From Poa pratensis (taxonomy: Eukaryota > Streptophyta > Magnoliopsida > Poales > Poaceae), in contig CAMZMU010000020.1 in assembly GCA_947311845.1 (NCBI GenBank), forward strand, positions 43,945,819 to 44,009,818: 64,000 bases of DNA, in the 5' to 3' direction. This document shows, piece by piece, positions 11,735-22,350 of the stretch. A model generated the notes under the pieces. It was not told the DNA's origin and did not search any database. It saw only the letters and a list, made by a program, of their open reading frames with translations. The first letter of the stretch is position 1. Every line of letters begins with the position of its first letter. Both the position numbers and the translations under genes were made by a program.

Positions 11735-12160
11735 GTTGGGAAGCCCTCTGCGGACGAGTCGGTGCTATGCATAGTTTAAAAAACCGGACCGGACCACCGG
11801 TTGAACCAGGAAAAAGGGAGTTGAACACGCGACATCCTACTGCGAGCAGAGGCAGTGCGACTGTTGGGAAGCCCTCTGTGGACGAGTCGGTGCTATGCAT
11901 AGTTTAAAAAACCGGACCGGCCCGCCGGTTGAACCGGAAAAAACTAGAACCAGAGCCCTCATCGGTCTGTTAAGCGCACTGGAACGTCCGCGCCAGTGAA
12001 CCGGAAAAAACCGCCGAAACCGCGGTCCAACCGGCGGTTTTCAAAGAAACCGGGACCTAAGGAACCCGGTTCGACCAAACAAATACCTCGCGCGCGGAAA
12101 AAATAAGCAGCAGGAGACGGGAGTCGGACACGTGATATCCTACTGCGAGCAGGGGCCAAC
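11735..12160. repeat. CCGG-rich direct repeats
   Basis: A block of about 76 bp (GTTGGGAAGCCCTCTG..., then AAAACCGGACCGG) occurs at 11735 and again at 11863, an offset of 128 bp. A neighbouring 38-bp block (ACATCCTACTGCGAGCAG) at 11815-11852 recurs diverged at 12117-12158. The CCGGACCGG/ACCGGTT words make the region rich in short inverted repeats. No superfamily could be assigned. Confidence 0.65.
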
Positions 12161-12429
12161 TGGCCTGAGGCTAGTTCGTGTCATAATAGTACACGTATTT
12201 TTTTTGGATAAAGATAATAGTACACGTATATAACTTAAATACAACTTAATTTCTACAGATTATTAAATACACTGCTATGCTCCGCTGCTAACACAGTTGT
12301 TGTTACTTTGGCAATTCCCATTGTTGCGGGCGCTGCAACAACTACGCTCGGCGGCATCCTACAGCCTTTTCTTCTTGTTGTAATACCTCGGCCACTGTTA
12401 CTTGTTGCATTTCTAGTGTCAAACTGTAG

Positions 12430-12717
12430 CGTCTTATTTTTTAAACACTACCGGCAGTAACTCAACACAAAGTTGACAACAATCATCGTATATATTCTGG
12501 CCATGTAAGTTTTGAAGAGCTCGTGCAAAATCACGATCTTGGACATATTTGATGATGGGCACGATTCCTTGATCATCCTGGAAAAAAAATTAGTGGTCAC
12601 CACCTTTCCATAAGGATCAAAGACTTGATGGAGCACATTCTTCGTGACCTGGTAGACTACACGCTGAATCGTGATGCGAATTATTCTACACGACGTCTTC
12701 TCGGCAGCGAAAGCCAT
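12430..12717 (-). pseudogene. PTB-like RRM ORF at the start of the copia-type element
   Basis: The frame opens at 12717 (MAFAAEKTS) directly after the primer-binding site. It continues with ITIQRVVYQVTKNVLHQVFDPYG, which resembles an RRM of plant polypyrimidine-tract-binding proteins (family pattern 'h-I-h-h-L-Y-h-V-T-hhVLHQVF-YG'). After a homopolymer of A/T at about 12581-12590 the RRM continues in another frame, ending with a LHGQNIYDDCCQL block that matches the domain's C-terminal half. The open frame itself runs to a stop at 12448 through non-homologous sequence. One frameshift therefore breaks an otherwise full-length RRM. RNA binding is a family property, not shown here. Confidence 0.65.
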
Positions 12718-12926
12718 GGTGGTTGGCTTTGATACCATATGTTGCGGACTTAGATCCACGACGGTCGACGGGATAACTACCGTGTAGAAAATAGCCAGAC
12801 GGCGTGGTTGTGAAGGATTGGGTAGATAGCTGTTGAGAAGAGAGAATAACCAAGGATAGATTAGATTCATTGTTCTTCCTTGTCTCAACCCTAGATGCGT
12901 GAAATCTTATATATAGTGGATGCTTA
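12430..12926 (-). mobile_element. Copia-type LTR element, 5' end (LTR edge, PBS, first ORF)
   Basis: On the minus strand a TATATATA promoter-like word (12906-12916) is followed by transcribed-LTR-like sequence ending in CAACA near 12743. Then comes the initiator-Met-tRNA primer site TGGTATCAAAGCC and, a few bases on, an ATG at 12717. The LTR is interrupted at 12926 by a Harbinger-like element and resumes at 14119. Its outer boundary was not found. Downstream (below 12430) no gag-pol was recognised, so the element is truncated. Confidence 0.6.
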
Positions 12927-13150
12927 GGGCATCTCCAGCCGTTGTGCCCCCCAGGCCGAAAAACGGCGCTATTTTGGCCCGCCTGGGGGAGGGGGCAATG
13001 GCGCTATTCCGGTTTCTGGGGTGGCCCGATTCCCAGATGCTTAGGGCATCTCCAGCCGTTGTGCCCCCCAGGCCGAAAAACGGCGCTATTTTGGCCCGCC
13101 TGGGGGGGCGCAACGGCGCTATTCCGGTTTCTGGGTGGCCCGATTCCCAG
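12921..13150. repeat. 117-bp tandem duplication of the Harbinger left end
   Basis: The segment from TGCTTAGGGCATCTCCAG at 12921 recurs at 13038 with only small changes. The repeat unit includes the terminal inverted repeat, the TTA target duplication and a few flanking bases. Confidence 0.85.
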
Positions 13151-14118
13151 CCGTGCCCAAACCCAAGGCTTTGGCCCAAAATATTCAAAAAGACAAAATA
13201 TGGCAAACTAGGCAAATTTCATTCATATATGGCGAAAATATGGCAAACTCCACCGGGCCGTTGCGGCCTGTGTCGGCGAGCTCCTGCTCGTGGCGCCGGA
13301 CGAAGTACTGCGTCCAGAACGCCTCGTTGTCTGGCTGCCAGCGGGGATCCGCCGCCTGCGCTGGAGTCAGGCCGGCGATCACCTCCTCGATCACGTGCTC
13401 CCGTTCCGCCCCTTCTGGCGGCGGAGGCACGGCCACGCCGCCCGCGCTCAGATGCCACGATCCCTGGCCACCGGAGGCGCCAGGGACGCGCATGTCAGGC
13501 GGGGTGGGGTAGCCCGCCTCGTACAACATGCGCGCCTCGTCCTTGCGGAGGTGGCGGCGGCCGAAGCCGTTTGTGGCGGCGTCATCGCCGGGGAATCGCT
13601 CGGCCATCGCGAAGAACTGGGCGAGAGAGGAGAGCTCGAGGGATGCGAGTGCGAGAGGGAGGAAGACGGCGAGAGAATGGTGTGGCTGTGCACGGCGAGG
13701 AGAGGGGATTTTATAACGCGTTTGGAAGGCCAGCCGGAGCGGCAGTGGCGCGCCATTACTGCGCCGCGTGCCCCGCGATTGGACGGCTCGGCCACGGCCG
13801 CTCACTAGGCGCTGGCCACGCCATTACTCCGGCAGCCTTTGACCGGCGCGGGAGCCGAGAGGATGAGGCTGCGCGCTCACGGGCGGTTCTGTTTCCGCGC
13901 CAATTCGCCTGGTCGCTGACGGCGCTGGCCCGCCTGTTTTGCGCGCCATTTCTGCCCCCCAGGCGCAACCCAATGGGCTGGGTTCCGCCTGGGTGCGCCG
14001 GCACCAAAACGGCGCAAAGCGGCGCTATTTGGGCTCCTGGGGGGCCGACTGGGAGAAAACGGCGCTATTTGGGACAAAACGGCGTTATTTCTCGGGCTGG
14101 GGGCGACTGGAGATGCCC
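12927..14118. mobile_element. PIF/Harbinger-like DNA transposon (non-autonomous), 1.19 kb
   Basis: It starts GGGCATCTCCAGCC and ends GACTGGAGATGCCC, which are terminal inverted repeats. It is flanked by TTA on both sides (12924-12926 and 14119-14121), the 3-bp TSD typical of PIF/Harbinger. The ends carry subterminal GGCGCTATTT repeats. No transposase is encoded. It is inserted in the copia-type LTR. The left end is duplicated in tandem (see separate entry). Confidence 0.85.
13185..13607 (-). CDS. ORF inside the Harbinger-like element, function unknown
   Basis: From the Met at 13607 (MAERFPGDDAATNG) the frame runs 140 codons to a stop at 13185. It contains FGRRHLRKDEARMLYEAGYP, PPDMRVPG and a WTQYFVRRHEQELA segment. 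It is codon-rich and GC-rich compared with the flanks. I recognise this kind of ORF as recurrent in Triticeae repeat DNA but know no biochemical function. The frame is open upstream to 13805, but the upstream part looks like untranslated sequence. It could be a captured host sequence or an element-specific protein. There is no DDE transposase motif. Confidence 0.5.
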   Translation of the reverse strand: MAERFPGDDAATNGFGRRHLRKDEARMLYEAGYPTPPDMRVPGASGGQGSWHLSAGGVAVPPPPEGAEREHVIEEVIAGLTPAQAADPRWQPDNEAFWTQYFVRRHEQELADTGRNGPVEFAIFSPYMNEICLVCHILSF

Positions 14119-14121
14119 TTA

Positions 14122-16639
14122 GATCCATGACCTAGTTGGACTTATTAGACCTTTCTTTATACACATGGATTCTTTGCTAATCCTATTCTTTCCTAACGAA
14201 TTCTATAATACTTCTCTTTCATGAACTCCTCCCACGTTTATACTCCTGCCTTGATTCGGTGGACCCATCTTCCATAGCACCCAAACAAAAAGGGCATGGT
14301 TTCGGAAGAGAAAAGATTACGATTGATTGCGATGCGTGATCATCTTTATATTCTTGTATATTGCGTGAAGTATGAGGCCAGGACACGTGCAGGCTCGTGC
14401 GAATCTATAAAAACAATGTTGTATGTCGGTCATGGCTTAATATTCCTTTGGTACTATGAAAAAATGTTAGATATATTTTGCTATCTCATTTTGATGAAAA
14501 TATGCTAAATCATCATAATTAAAAAAATTGACGGGTCGGCCAAATGGGTCTCCTGTTGGGTGCACTGGTCAGAAAAAATCTGTTAAAGATCGGATCCGCG
14601 TGGGCAAACAAACAGACAAAAAACGAACACATTTTAAATCTGGTTGGATTCGCCCGTTGAAGTTGTCCTTACTGTTCAACACAAAAAGCAACATTGGTTA
14701 TTGGTTCTTCTTGTGACGAAAACACGTCCGAAACAGGGTTTAACACCAACAAAGAAAGACGTAATTGAAGTGTTTATCTAGGATTCACTTTATGAAGAGG
14801 CTAGGAATGTGGATTTCCGTTTCAAATTAAGATGCAGTTGCCATCCACCTGGGTGTGAATGCTGTCGTTGTCTCTTCAGTCTTTGCTGCAGAGACCTCTT
14901 ATTCTGAAAAAAGATGTTGGGATGAACGTATATGTATGTTTACTAGCTAAATGCCAGTGCGTTGCAACGGGATTACAACAAATATATTTAAAAATGATGA
15001 ACACGCGCATTATGAGTGACCTCCGTGGAACTTAACTTTGAACCATATCAGGTAAGTGGTTGCTTCTTATTGCATTTTGTTTGATGCTCGATATGATTCT
15101 CCTCGCTGTTTGCATGGCTCATAGACATGTTGATGATGTTATTTGGTTATATGTCTCACTTTCTCCCCTCTTATCTCCTATCTTTTTGCATCCCCACTAT
15201 ATCCACGAGTCATTGGGTAGTTGTGCAACTAAATATTCTCCGTTGGCACCAAAAATCTGTTGTAGTTCATATCGGTTCGCGGCACATTAAGACCTACATC
15301 TTAAAATGAATAATGAAAGGAAAGGGGTCCAGGGCATGCGGCAATAAAAAATTTCATGGAGTAGAGATAAGAACGAGAGAACAGTTGTTTGGAGTAGAGA
15401 TGAAAATACATCTCGCTCATCGAATGTCCTACGACACATGACACACCCAATCAATTGCTACCTCAATCTCTAACAAAAAAACATGAAATCGTTACCCGCA
15501 ATGAAGAAAACCAAACACCACACACACGATCTCACTCAGCCGAACAACACCACCACCACGCTAAGCGACGCCCTCGGCCCATACCGGCGTGCTGCCGTAA
15601 CTCCGAAGTCCACGCCTTCCTCGCCTCTGTGGCTGCACTGTCAGGCGAGTGGTAGCCTAGATTGCAGGAGGATCCGAGGTTGACGAGATGACCTCGTTCA
15701 GCTCCACATCTCCTGTGTGACTCCTCCTTTTTTGTTGCCATGGGGAGTTGCAGGATAGGGCATCAATAAAAATTCACACGAATTGCAACAGATTGCCTAT
15801 AAAAGTTGCAAGAACTAATACTATAGAATCAACTCCGCGCATGAGCAATCAATTGAAAGGGAAAATGGTGTAAAAAGCAAAGCCGAGTGGGTTCAGTTAC
15901 CTGCATCCGGCTGACAGCCTTGGACTTGAATTTGTTTCAGCATCTTCACTAATGGAGGATCATGCTCATAATTTATAGTTAACTCTAGGAAAGGCCTTGT
16001 CCGTGACATGATTAATTGACTCTCCCCTAAACGAAATCTTCTGTGCAGTAAAATATATTTGCTCCCTACAAACCGCAAGCAAAAAAATAACAATGTCAGT
16101 GGAATTTGATGCAGTTGTATTGGAAGCAAAAAAGATAATTCTATAGCCTTACATATGATGCCCACATTTTTTCGCAAAAAAAACATATGATGCCCACATG
16201 TCAGGGTTAATTGAATAGATGAATTAAACCTTGTGAATAACAACAAGATGATCATAAAATAACCACACATGAATCGGAGAGAACACATGAGTCTACATCT
16301 AAGTCAAAATCTTGTATAGGGTACCTAATTAGGAAGGATATCTGACGGCAGCGACAAGCCGACAACACAACTTGGACAGCAGGTGGGCAATAATCTACGA
16401 CAATTATTGGCTTCTAGAATCTTGATAAACAGACTAAGCATCACTTAAATCTTAACAGAAATAATATATAATCCTTTTAGTGAGACAATGATCAAAATCA
16501 AAAGCTAATTATAGGAGGAGGACCGTTTCGCTTTTATGATTTAATGCATGATCACAAGCACAGCTGTAGGTAGAATATGATCAAATAGCACACAAAACCG
16601 CGAGCATGTATTCCCGAGGCTAGCAAATACGCTGGCGCC
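14122..16639. other. Unassigned DNA right of the first Harbinger element
   Basis: The first 100-200 bp probably continue the interrupted copia-type LTR. After that no gene-sized ORF, tRNA or complete element was recognised. A GTGCGTTGCAACGGG word at about 14957 resembles a motif seen in high-copy grass repeats. The region is AT-rich with poly-A runs. Confidence 0.4.
16151..16199. mobile_element. Minimal LINE-type insertion with 17-bp TSD
   Basis: The 17-mer ACATATGATGCCCACAT at 16151-16167 is repeated exactly at 16183-16199. The copies flank only 15 bases, TTTTTCGCAAAAAAA, which resemble the last bases of a grass LINE plus its A tail. This looks like an extremely 5'-truncated target-primed insertion. 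Confidence 0.7.
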
Positions 16640-17475
16640 GGCCCGATTTGGTTCTGCTGGAGAACTGCACGTACAAGGAGTACCTGCGCCTGACGGACCT
16701 GTCGAGCATGTCGAAGAGACGTGCTGCCTCGTCTGGCCGGCACTGGAGAAGGAGCAGTCCAACCGCCGCCTCATCACTCCTGCTGGACGTCAACTCCGTG
16801 GAGCCGCTTCGCGCCGAGACGCCCTGGAAAAGGAGTAGTCCAACCGCCGCCTCGTCACCCCTGCCGGGCCTCGATCCCGTGTGCCCCATCGCGCCGAGGC
16901 ACCGCTCCTCATCAGGGCAGAGCCGAAATCGAGAAGCGATGTGGCTGCGAGACCTCCGACTCCTCCTGTTGCCCCTCGCACGCAGCAGCTGCTGCTGCCC
17001 CTCTGATGAATACGATCAGGCGCACCAGCAGCGAGTATGCGTTCCGGTACGCGATCTACGAGAATGGATCTTGGAGATCCGGCGTGGGAGATCTCGAGGT
17101 GGTGCGGGAGATGTTGGAGAACTCGGCGCGGTGCTGCACGGAGATCCGGCGTGGGAGATCTCCAGGCGGTGCGGCGAGATCGAGATCCTCTGGAAACACG
17201 AAGTGTGGACCTTCTCGTAGGCCGGTAGGAACCAAGGCGGGAGGCGGCGGTGAAGTCGGGGCGGGTGGCAGGATGGATACTGCGGCGGCGCCCATCAACG
17301 GGTAGGGGAGCGATCGAGGTGCCGGAGGAAGATAGCGGGCGAGGGATTTCGGCTGGAGGAGACCCAGGCCGCGGCGGCGCTCGGAGCCTCGGAGGCCTGG
17401 TCGCGCGTGGTGCAGAGAGAGGGTCACGCGGCGGGCTGCGTGGGAGCCTGGGACGCGGTGACGAAGTATAGGAGC
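16640..17475. other. GC-rich island with internal direct repeats
   Basis: About 830 bp of GC-rich DNA are open in several frames on both strands (largest 190-194 codons). Imperfect direct repeats occur: an AGTCCAACCGCCGCCTC block offset by 81 bp (16745, 16826) and a GGAGATCCGGCGTGGGAGAT block offset by 67 bp (17073, 17140). None of the translations resembles a known family. It may be an unknown element's end or a decayed CpG-rich exon. Confidence 0.4.
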
Positions 17476-20400
17476 CGGGGACTGGGCAAAATTGATTGTC
17501 CAGGATTGACCGTCTAAAATTTATTGTTGATTGATTGACTGCCCAGAATTGACTGTTCATGATTGACCGTGCGGGGAGGACACGGGAAAAAACGATTTGG
17601 TGGTGGTGGACGAAAACTTTGACGTAAACATGGGAACCAAAATTTTCTTTTATATAGGAGAGATTCCATATACGTACATGAGTAATGTACATGTTCTCCG
17701 GCCGCTGGATCGATCGCACCTACATAAATACGTTCGTGAGCTACTAAATTCTTCGAGGGTAAGAAATGAAACAACGCAACGGGGAATGCGGTAGCTAGGT
17801 AGTCGGCCAAGTTTCCCGTGACAAATCTACACCCTGAGTTAATTGGATCTGTATTGAAGGCGGGCTGGACCGGTAGTATAGCAGATACTCAAAGTAATTA
17901 ACCGTAACCATAGGAGTACTAGTATACTACTGTAGTAATTAAATGTTCCTCCGTAATGAAATTAAGTACTGTAGTTAATTACTGCCCGCGTGTGCTGCCC
18001 ACTTGCAATGAATTTTCCTTCTTCTCCGTAAGTACAGTAGTAGGAGTAGCTGCAAAAGCTTCCCTCCGCTTCCGTTTTGCAGCTTTTCGCTCTACTAGTA
18101 ATCGTGCACGTGTAACACACGTGTCATATCAGAAAATATATTATCAAAATGAACAAACAGATGTAGTGTAAAATATATTGTGGAGAGTATTTACAAATAT
18201 TTGTTTCCATTAATAAAATCAGTAGTCTGGTAAATAATCAGAACTTGTTTTTGGAGAGTATTTGTGTAAATCGATGATTGTAACATGTTCCGTACACTTC
18301 TTTTTCTGGGTAAAATTAAATTATTCAACAATTCAAAGATGATGGTAAATTCCTTTTCTTAAGAGAAGTCTATTTACGCATCAAATCATAAAATCACCGT
18401 TGTTAAATATTTAATAAAAAAGTTCTCTGCCAAAAAAATGAAAGCATTGGGGTCATGTGCAAGTATCTAGCAAAATATTTAGTCTGAATGTGCCAGAATG
18501 GGGATGGAGCAGGTAGCATACATTATTTTAGGGGAAAAGGTAAGCATACATCAAGTGCAGCAACAACGGCTTCCAGGATTGAACCCGTTGCTTTTTCTTC
18601 TTGTTTGCCGTTCACACCTCTCATCTTCTTGAATCATGAGTAACTGCTCGAGGAAAAAAAGGCCTTGATTCAGTCGTCATGCTCCTGTGTTAAATCTGTG
18701 GAAGCAGTGGAACGCCAGATTGTTTGGATATAAGTAGTAGTAACCACAGTTGAATCATTTCAAGTCTTATGTAATGCATCGTCCACTCCATGCTCTTTGG
18801 CTGAGGCTGCAAAAAAAAAACAAAATAATAATAAAGGGCTTATTCTAGTCAAGACTTCGAGTATATAATAACTTTGCTTGAATACTAATATCTAAACAGT
18901 ATAAAGATCAAAACAATGCTTCACGTCATATAAAATTCAGGTATGTGAGCAAACATTTTTAATAAATGTCACATAGAAGACTATATATATAACTGAAGTG
19001 GGAATATACGTGTCAGATAGAAGCCTGTATATAACAAAAATCATCAAACTTTTCATCTTTTCCCTTTTTCTTCAAATTTCTACAACAATAAATGTTTTTT
19101 GTAGAGATGGCCCATTTCATAACACTCTCATGAGAGAAGTACACAGTCCAGTTTTCACTCCTGTTGTGAACCTACCAGTGGAAAATAAGCTCGGTTTAGT
19201 GTTTTTTGCATGAGATACTACAGTTGAACAGAGATAGTAGGTCAAATAATATAGTCGAGTGGTATAGAGGTAGAAAATAATTCACCATTACTAATTCTGA
19301 CAGATGTATGACACTCATCGTACTCCTTTGCAATATTGATCAAATATTACAAAAGGAAAAAATATCACGCACAAACAAATGAGGTATATTTAGCAGACCA
19401 TATCACTGCAGTTCCTAAAATAAAATAATCATTTCGAATTTCTAGCAGTGAGTTCTGTATAACTATGGTACGATTAGAATGATTATTCCTTTTGTACAGT
19501 TCCATCCACTTCCATTGCGTCTACACTGATAAAAGAGAGATAAGTACTACGGAGTCTAGTACTCTGAGTATTGTCTCTCTTTTGGATGTATAAGGTAGAA
19601 ACGAATTTTCTCCTAGAAACAAGGTCACAAAGAGATAGCCAAAGAGGTTATGTGGAATACGATGAACAAGGGTCATAGCAGGTTAAAATATTGAATCCTA
19701 CCTCTTAGCATATATTTGATTATTGCAGTGAAAAAATGCTTGCTCACTGAACACTGCAATTCTTCACCATTTGATGCTATTGCCAGAAAAATACATTGAC
19801 AATCATCACTGCCTGGACTAATCATCGAAGTACTGATAAGAAGAACCAGTACTGTCCAGTATCATCAGCATTTAACAGATAGACCAAAGCAATCTGTGCA
19901 AACTACGGCTCCATTCCAGCAAATATTTAGTGACCATGTTAGCAAAGTGTGAGTTAAGAGGAATCAGTCTCTCCAAGCATAGTAATAATTAAAATGAATA
20001 ATAGACTCACAAGTATGTTTACTGGAATCTCATACCTTGGTCGGTTCTGCTAGTTTGAGAACGGTCAATGGTCATGGAAGGCGCCAACTTTAGCAAGATT
20101 CGGCACCGTCGGCTGCAAGGCCGCTTAGCTATAAAAGTAACATTGAGCATTGAACTAAATAAAAAAGAAACCCAAAAGGAAGACGTGGCAAAACTAATGC
20201 TACCGACTATTAATCAAAAGTAGACAAACCAAAATATTAAAATAATTATTGTATCGGTATTTTCCTATTCAAGAGGCTTTCCAATGTCTCCACACCATCA
20301 ATGGTCACTCGGAAATAAAACCAAAATATTAAAAAGAATATGCTACTCCAAAGTAAGAGGTTGACATGATTAAGGACCAGGCCATGCAGAGAAGAAAGGA

Positions 20401-21259
20401 AGATTCAGAAACCATATAAGCAATTGATACAGCTGAAAAGAAATAAAGATGATTTACATGTAACAATTGAAGATGATTGAAAATAGTTCACTTCAAGTTC
20501 AGAATTTTATTCTCTTCGTTTTTCCCCGAGATTTGATTGTAGACGTGTTTGTATCCTGTTCGTAGCAGTAACGTATGAACTGAAGAGTAAGAATTACAAT
20601 AGCGAACCTCTGAAGCACTCTATCAAGGAATATGGACTAATACCTCCTGTTTGTAGCCCTAATGCATGAACTGAATAGTAAGAACTGCAATATAGTGAAC
20701 CTGAAGTATTCTATCGGCATTTTAACATCTGATGTTGATCACTGCAAATAAATACACAGAATACTGATAAACAAAACAGAATTCCATTTCAATTTTAACT
20801 TCGGCAATGCTGAACCTAATGGTCTATCCTTGAGTAAATGCACAGATTGTCTAGCTACTGTTGATCATATTAAGATTGAGTATCGCGGGCATCAATAGCC
20901 ATCGACAAGAATTATATTCTCTTTATTGTCCTCGAGATTTGATAGAACATGTGTTAGTATCCTGTTAGTAGCACTAATCCATGTATTGAAGACTAAGAAT
21001 TGCAATATTAAACCTCTGAATCATTCTATCAGCAATATCAACTAATACCTGAATGATGTACGTATACACATAATCTGAATGTACAAGACATAAACAACTT
21101 TTGAGGCTCTGAACTCACTTGCTGTAATAATCTATGGTGCCAAAGCAGAGCAAGCTATCTAAATCTTGTCACGCTGCAGAGATTCATCGTGCCCATAACA
21201 CATGGACCTCATTGTTCACCTACATCCGAATTTAGAAAATAATAAGCATCATCTCAGCT
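17476..21259. other. AT-rich intergenic DNA without recognised genes
   Basis: This is 3.8 kb without a supported gene or element boundary. Short repeats are present: ATTGAC words at 17515-17575 and degenerate direct repeats at 20520-21060 (separate entry). Confidence 0.5.
20520..21060. repeat. Degenerate direct repeats, about 100-120 bp units
   Basis: A block reading roughly GATTTGAT...GTATCCTGTT.GTAGCA...AAGAATT.CAATA...CCTCTGAA.CA.TCTATCA occurs at about 20528-20630 and 20937-21040. A partial third copy lies at about 20645-20720. Divergence is high, so the duplication is old. Confidence 0.6.
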
Positions 21260-22060
21260 CGAATCTGGTAAAGTTTGAATCACGAATATGAATATAACCT
21301 TGGAGGAGCCTGTCGTCGAGGACCCAAAAGCCTTGGAGGAGCAGCACCCTGGCGCCAGACGGCATGTGCAGGGCAGGAGGGCGATGTGGAAGGCGGCGGC
21401 GCTGAGGACAGGCGTCGGCTCTGGGGTCGTGTGGCCCATGGAGGAGAAGGGCGCTGGCGCCGTACGGCAGGTGCAGGGCGACGGCGTCCTCGCTACGGGC
21501 CACAGGACGGCCACAGGGCCAACCTCCTCGCCCTCGCCGGCGCGCTCGCGACTGGAGGGACTCTCGCCGCCGCCCACTGCGAGATCCAGGATTGCGGACC
21601 CGGTGGCGGAATGGACGGGCGTGGCGTGCGTCTAGGGCGACGGGCCTTCGGGCAGGGTGGGCGCTGGCGTCCTGGCGGGGGCCCTGTGTCTTCGGCCGGC
21701 CGGCGGCGCGGGAGCAGGCGGCTGCGACCTGCTTTGATGGATGGCGGCGGCGGCGGGATGGAGGGCGCCGGCGTAGGGGATGGAGGGCGGGCGGGCGCGG
21801 TAGCAGGCAGGTGCGAGCCGGCGATGTGCCTCTCCGATTCTTCTGCCTCCAACTGGGGCAGCACTGAGGAGGAGGCACGTGGGTGGGCGGGCGGCGGAGG
21901 TTCGCAACGGCGAGTGGATGGGCCCGGTGGCGGAAGGCCGCAGCGGCAACGGCGCGTGGGCGGGCGGCGGAGGGCCGCTGTGGCGCGTGGGTGGGCGGGC
22001 GGCGGTTGTGCAGGAGTGGCGCATGGGTGGGCGGCGGTTGTGCAGACTGTATCGGTGGAG
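21260..22060. repeat. GC-rich island with G-tract minisatellite
   Basis: GC-rich sequence with reiterated CTGGCGCC.GACGGCA.GTGCAGGGC blocks (about 21349 and 21450) and GTGGGTGGGCGGGCGGCGG units (about 21890, 21955, 21988, 22022). Frames are open on both strands (up to 300 codons), but the translations are low-complexity and lack any known domain, so no gene is called. Confidence 0.55.
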
Positions 22061-22350
22061 GGCTATGGCTTCGTCTTTATTTTTTCTTTATTTTTGTGCG
22101 GTGCACAACATACAACATTGGACGAATCTGAAACGTTGGATTTGGAGTGGTGGATGGTTCAGATCCTCCGGATCTGACAGACTCTGTCTTTTAATATTAG
22201 TGGAGATGTTTCTCCTTCACTTCCGGTCTCTCTCAGTTTCAGTTCGTGTCATGCACCACCAGCACTGCCACTGCCCTGTGACGGAGTAATTGCGTCGACA
22301 TCCGTGCCCGTTTCTTTGGCAGCGCTGCATACATGGAACCGCAAACGTTA

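Noticed and set aside
11815..11852. GAGTTGAACACGCGACATCC-like word resembling the T-arm of a tRNA on the reverse strand
   Set aside because: No matching D-arm, anticodon arm or acceptor stem could be placed, and the word is repeated diverged at 12117. Not a tRNA gene.
12920..14122. 400-codon plus-strand ORF across the first Harbinger element
   Set aside because: It spans both inverted-repeat ends and the duplication and is the antisense shadow of the minus-strand ORF; a compositional artefact.
14941..14975. GTGCGTTGCAACGGG motif
   Set aside because: It resembles a word common in high-copy grass repeats, but no partner end or TSD was found, so no element was called.
16648..17305. 190-194-codon overlapping ORFs in a GC-rich island
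   Set aside because: Built from direct repeats and open in several frames on both strands; no recognisable domain.
21275..22177. 300-codon plus-strand ORF and 209-codon minus ORF in a GC-rich region
   Set aside because: Open on both strands because of high GC and repeats; low-complexity translation with no domain. Not called as a gene.
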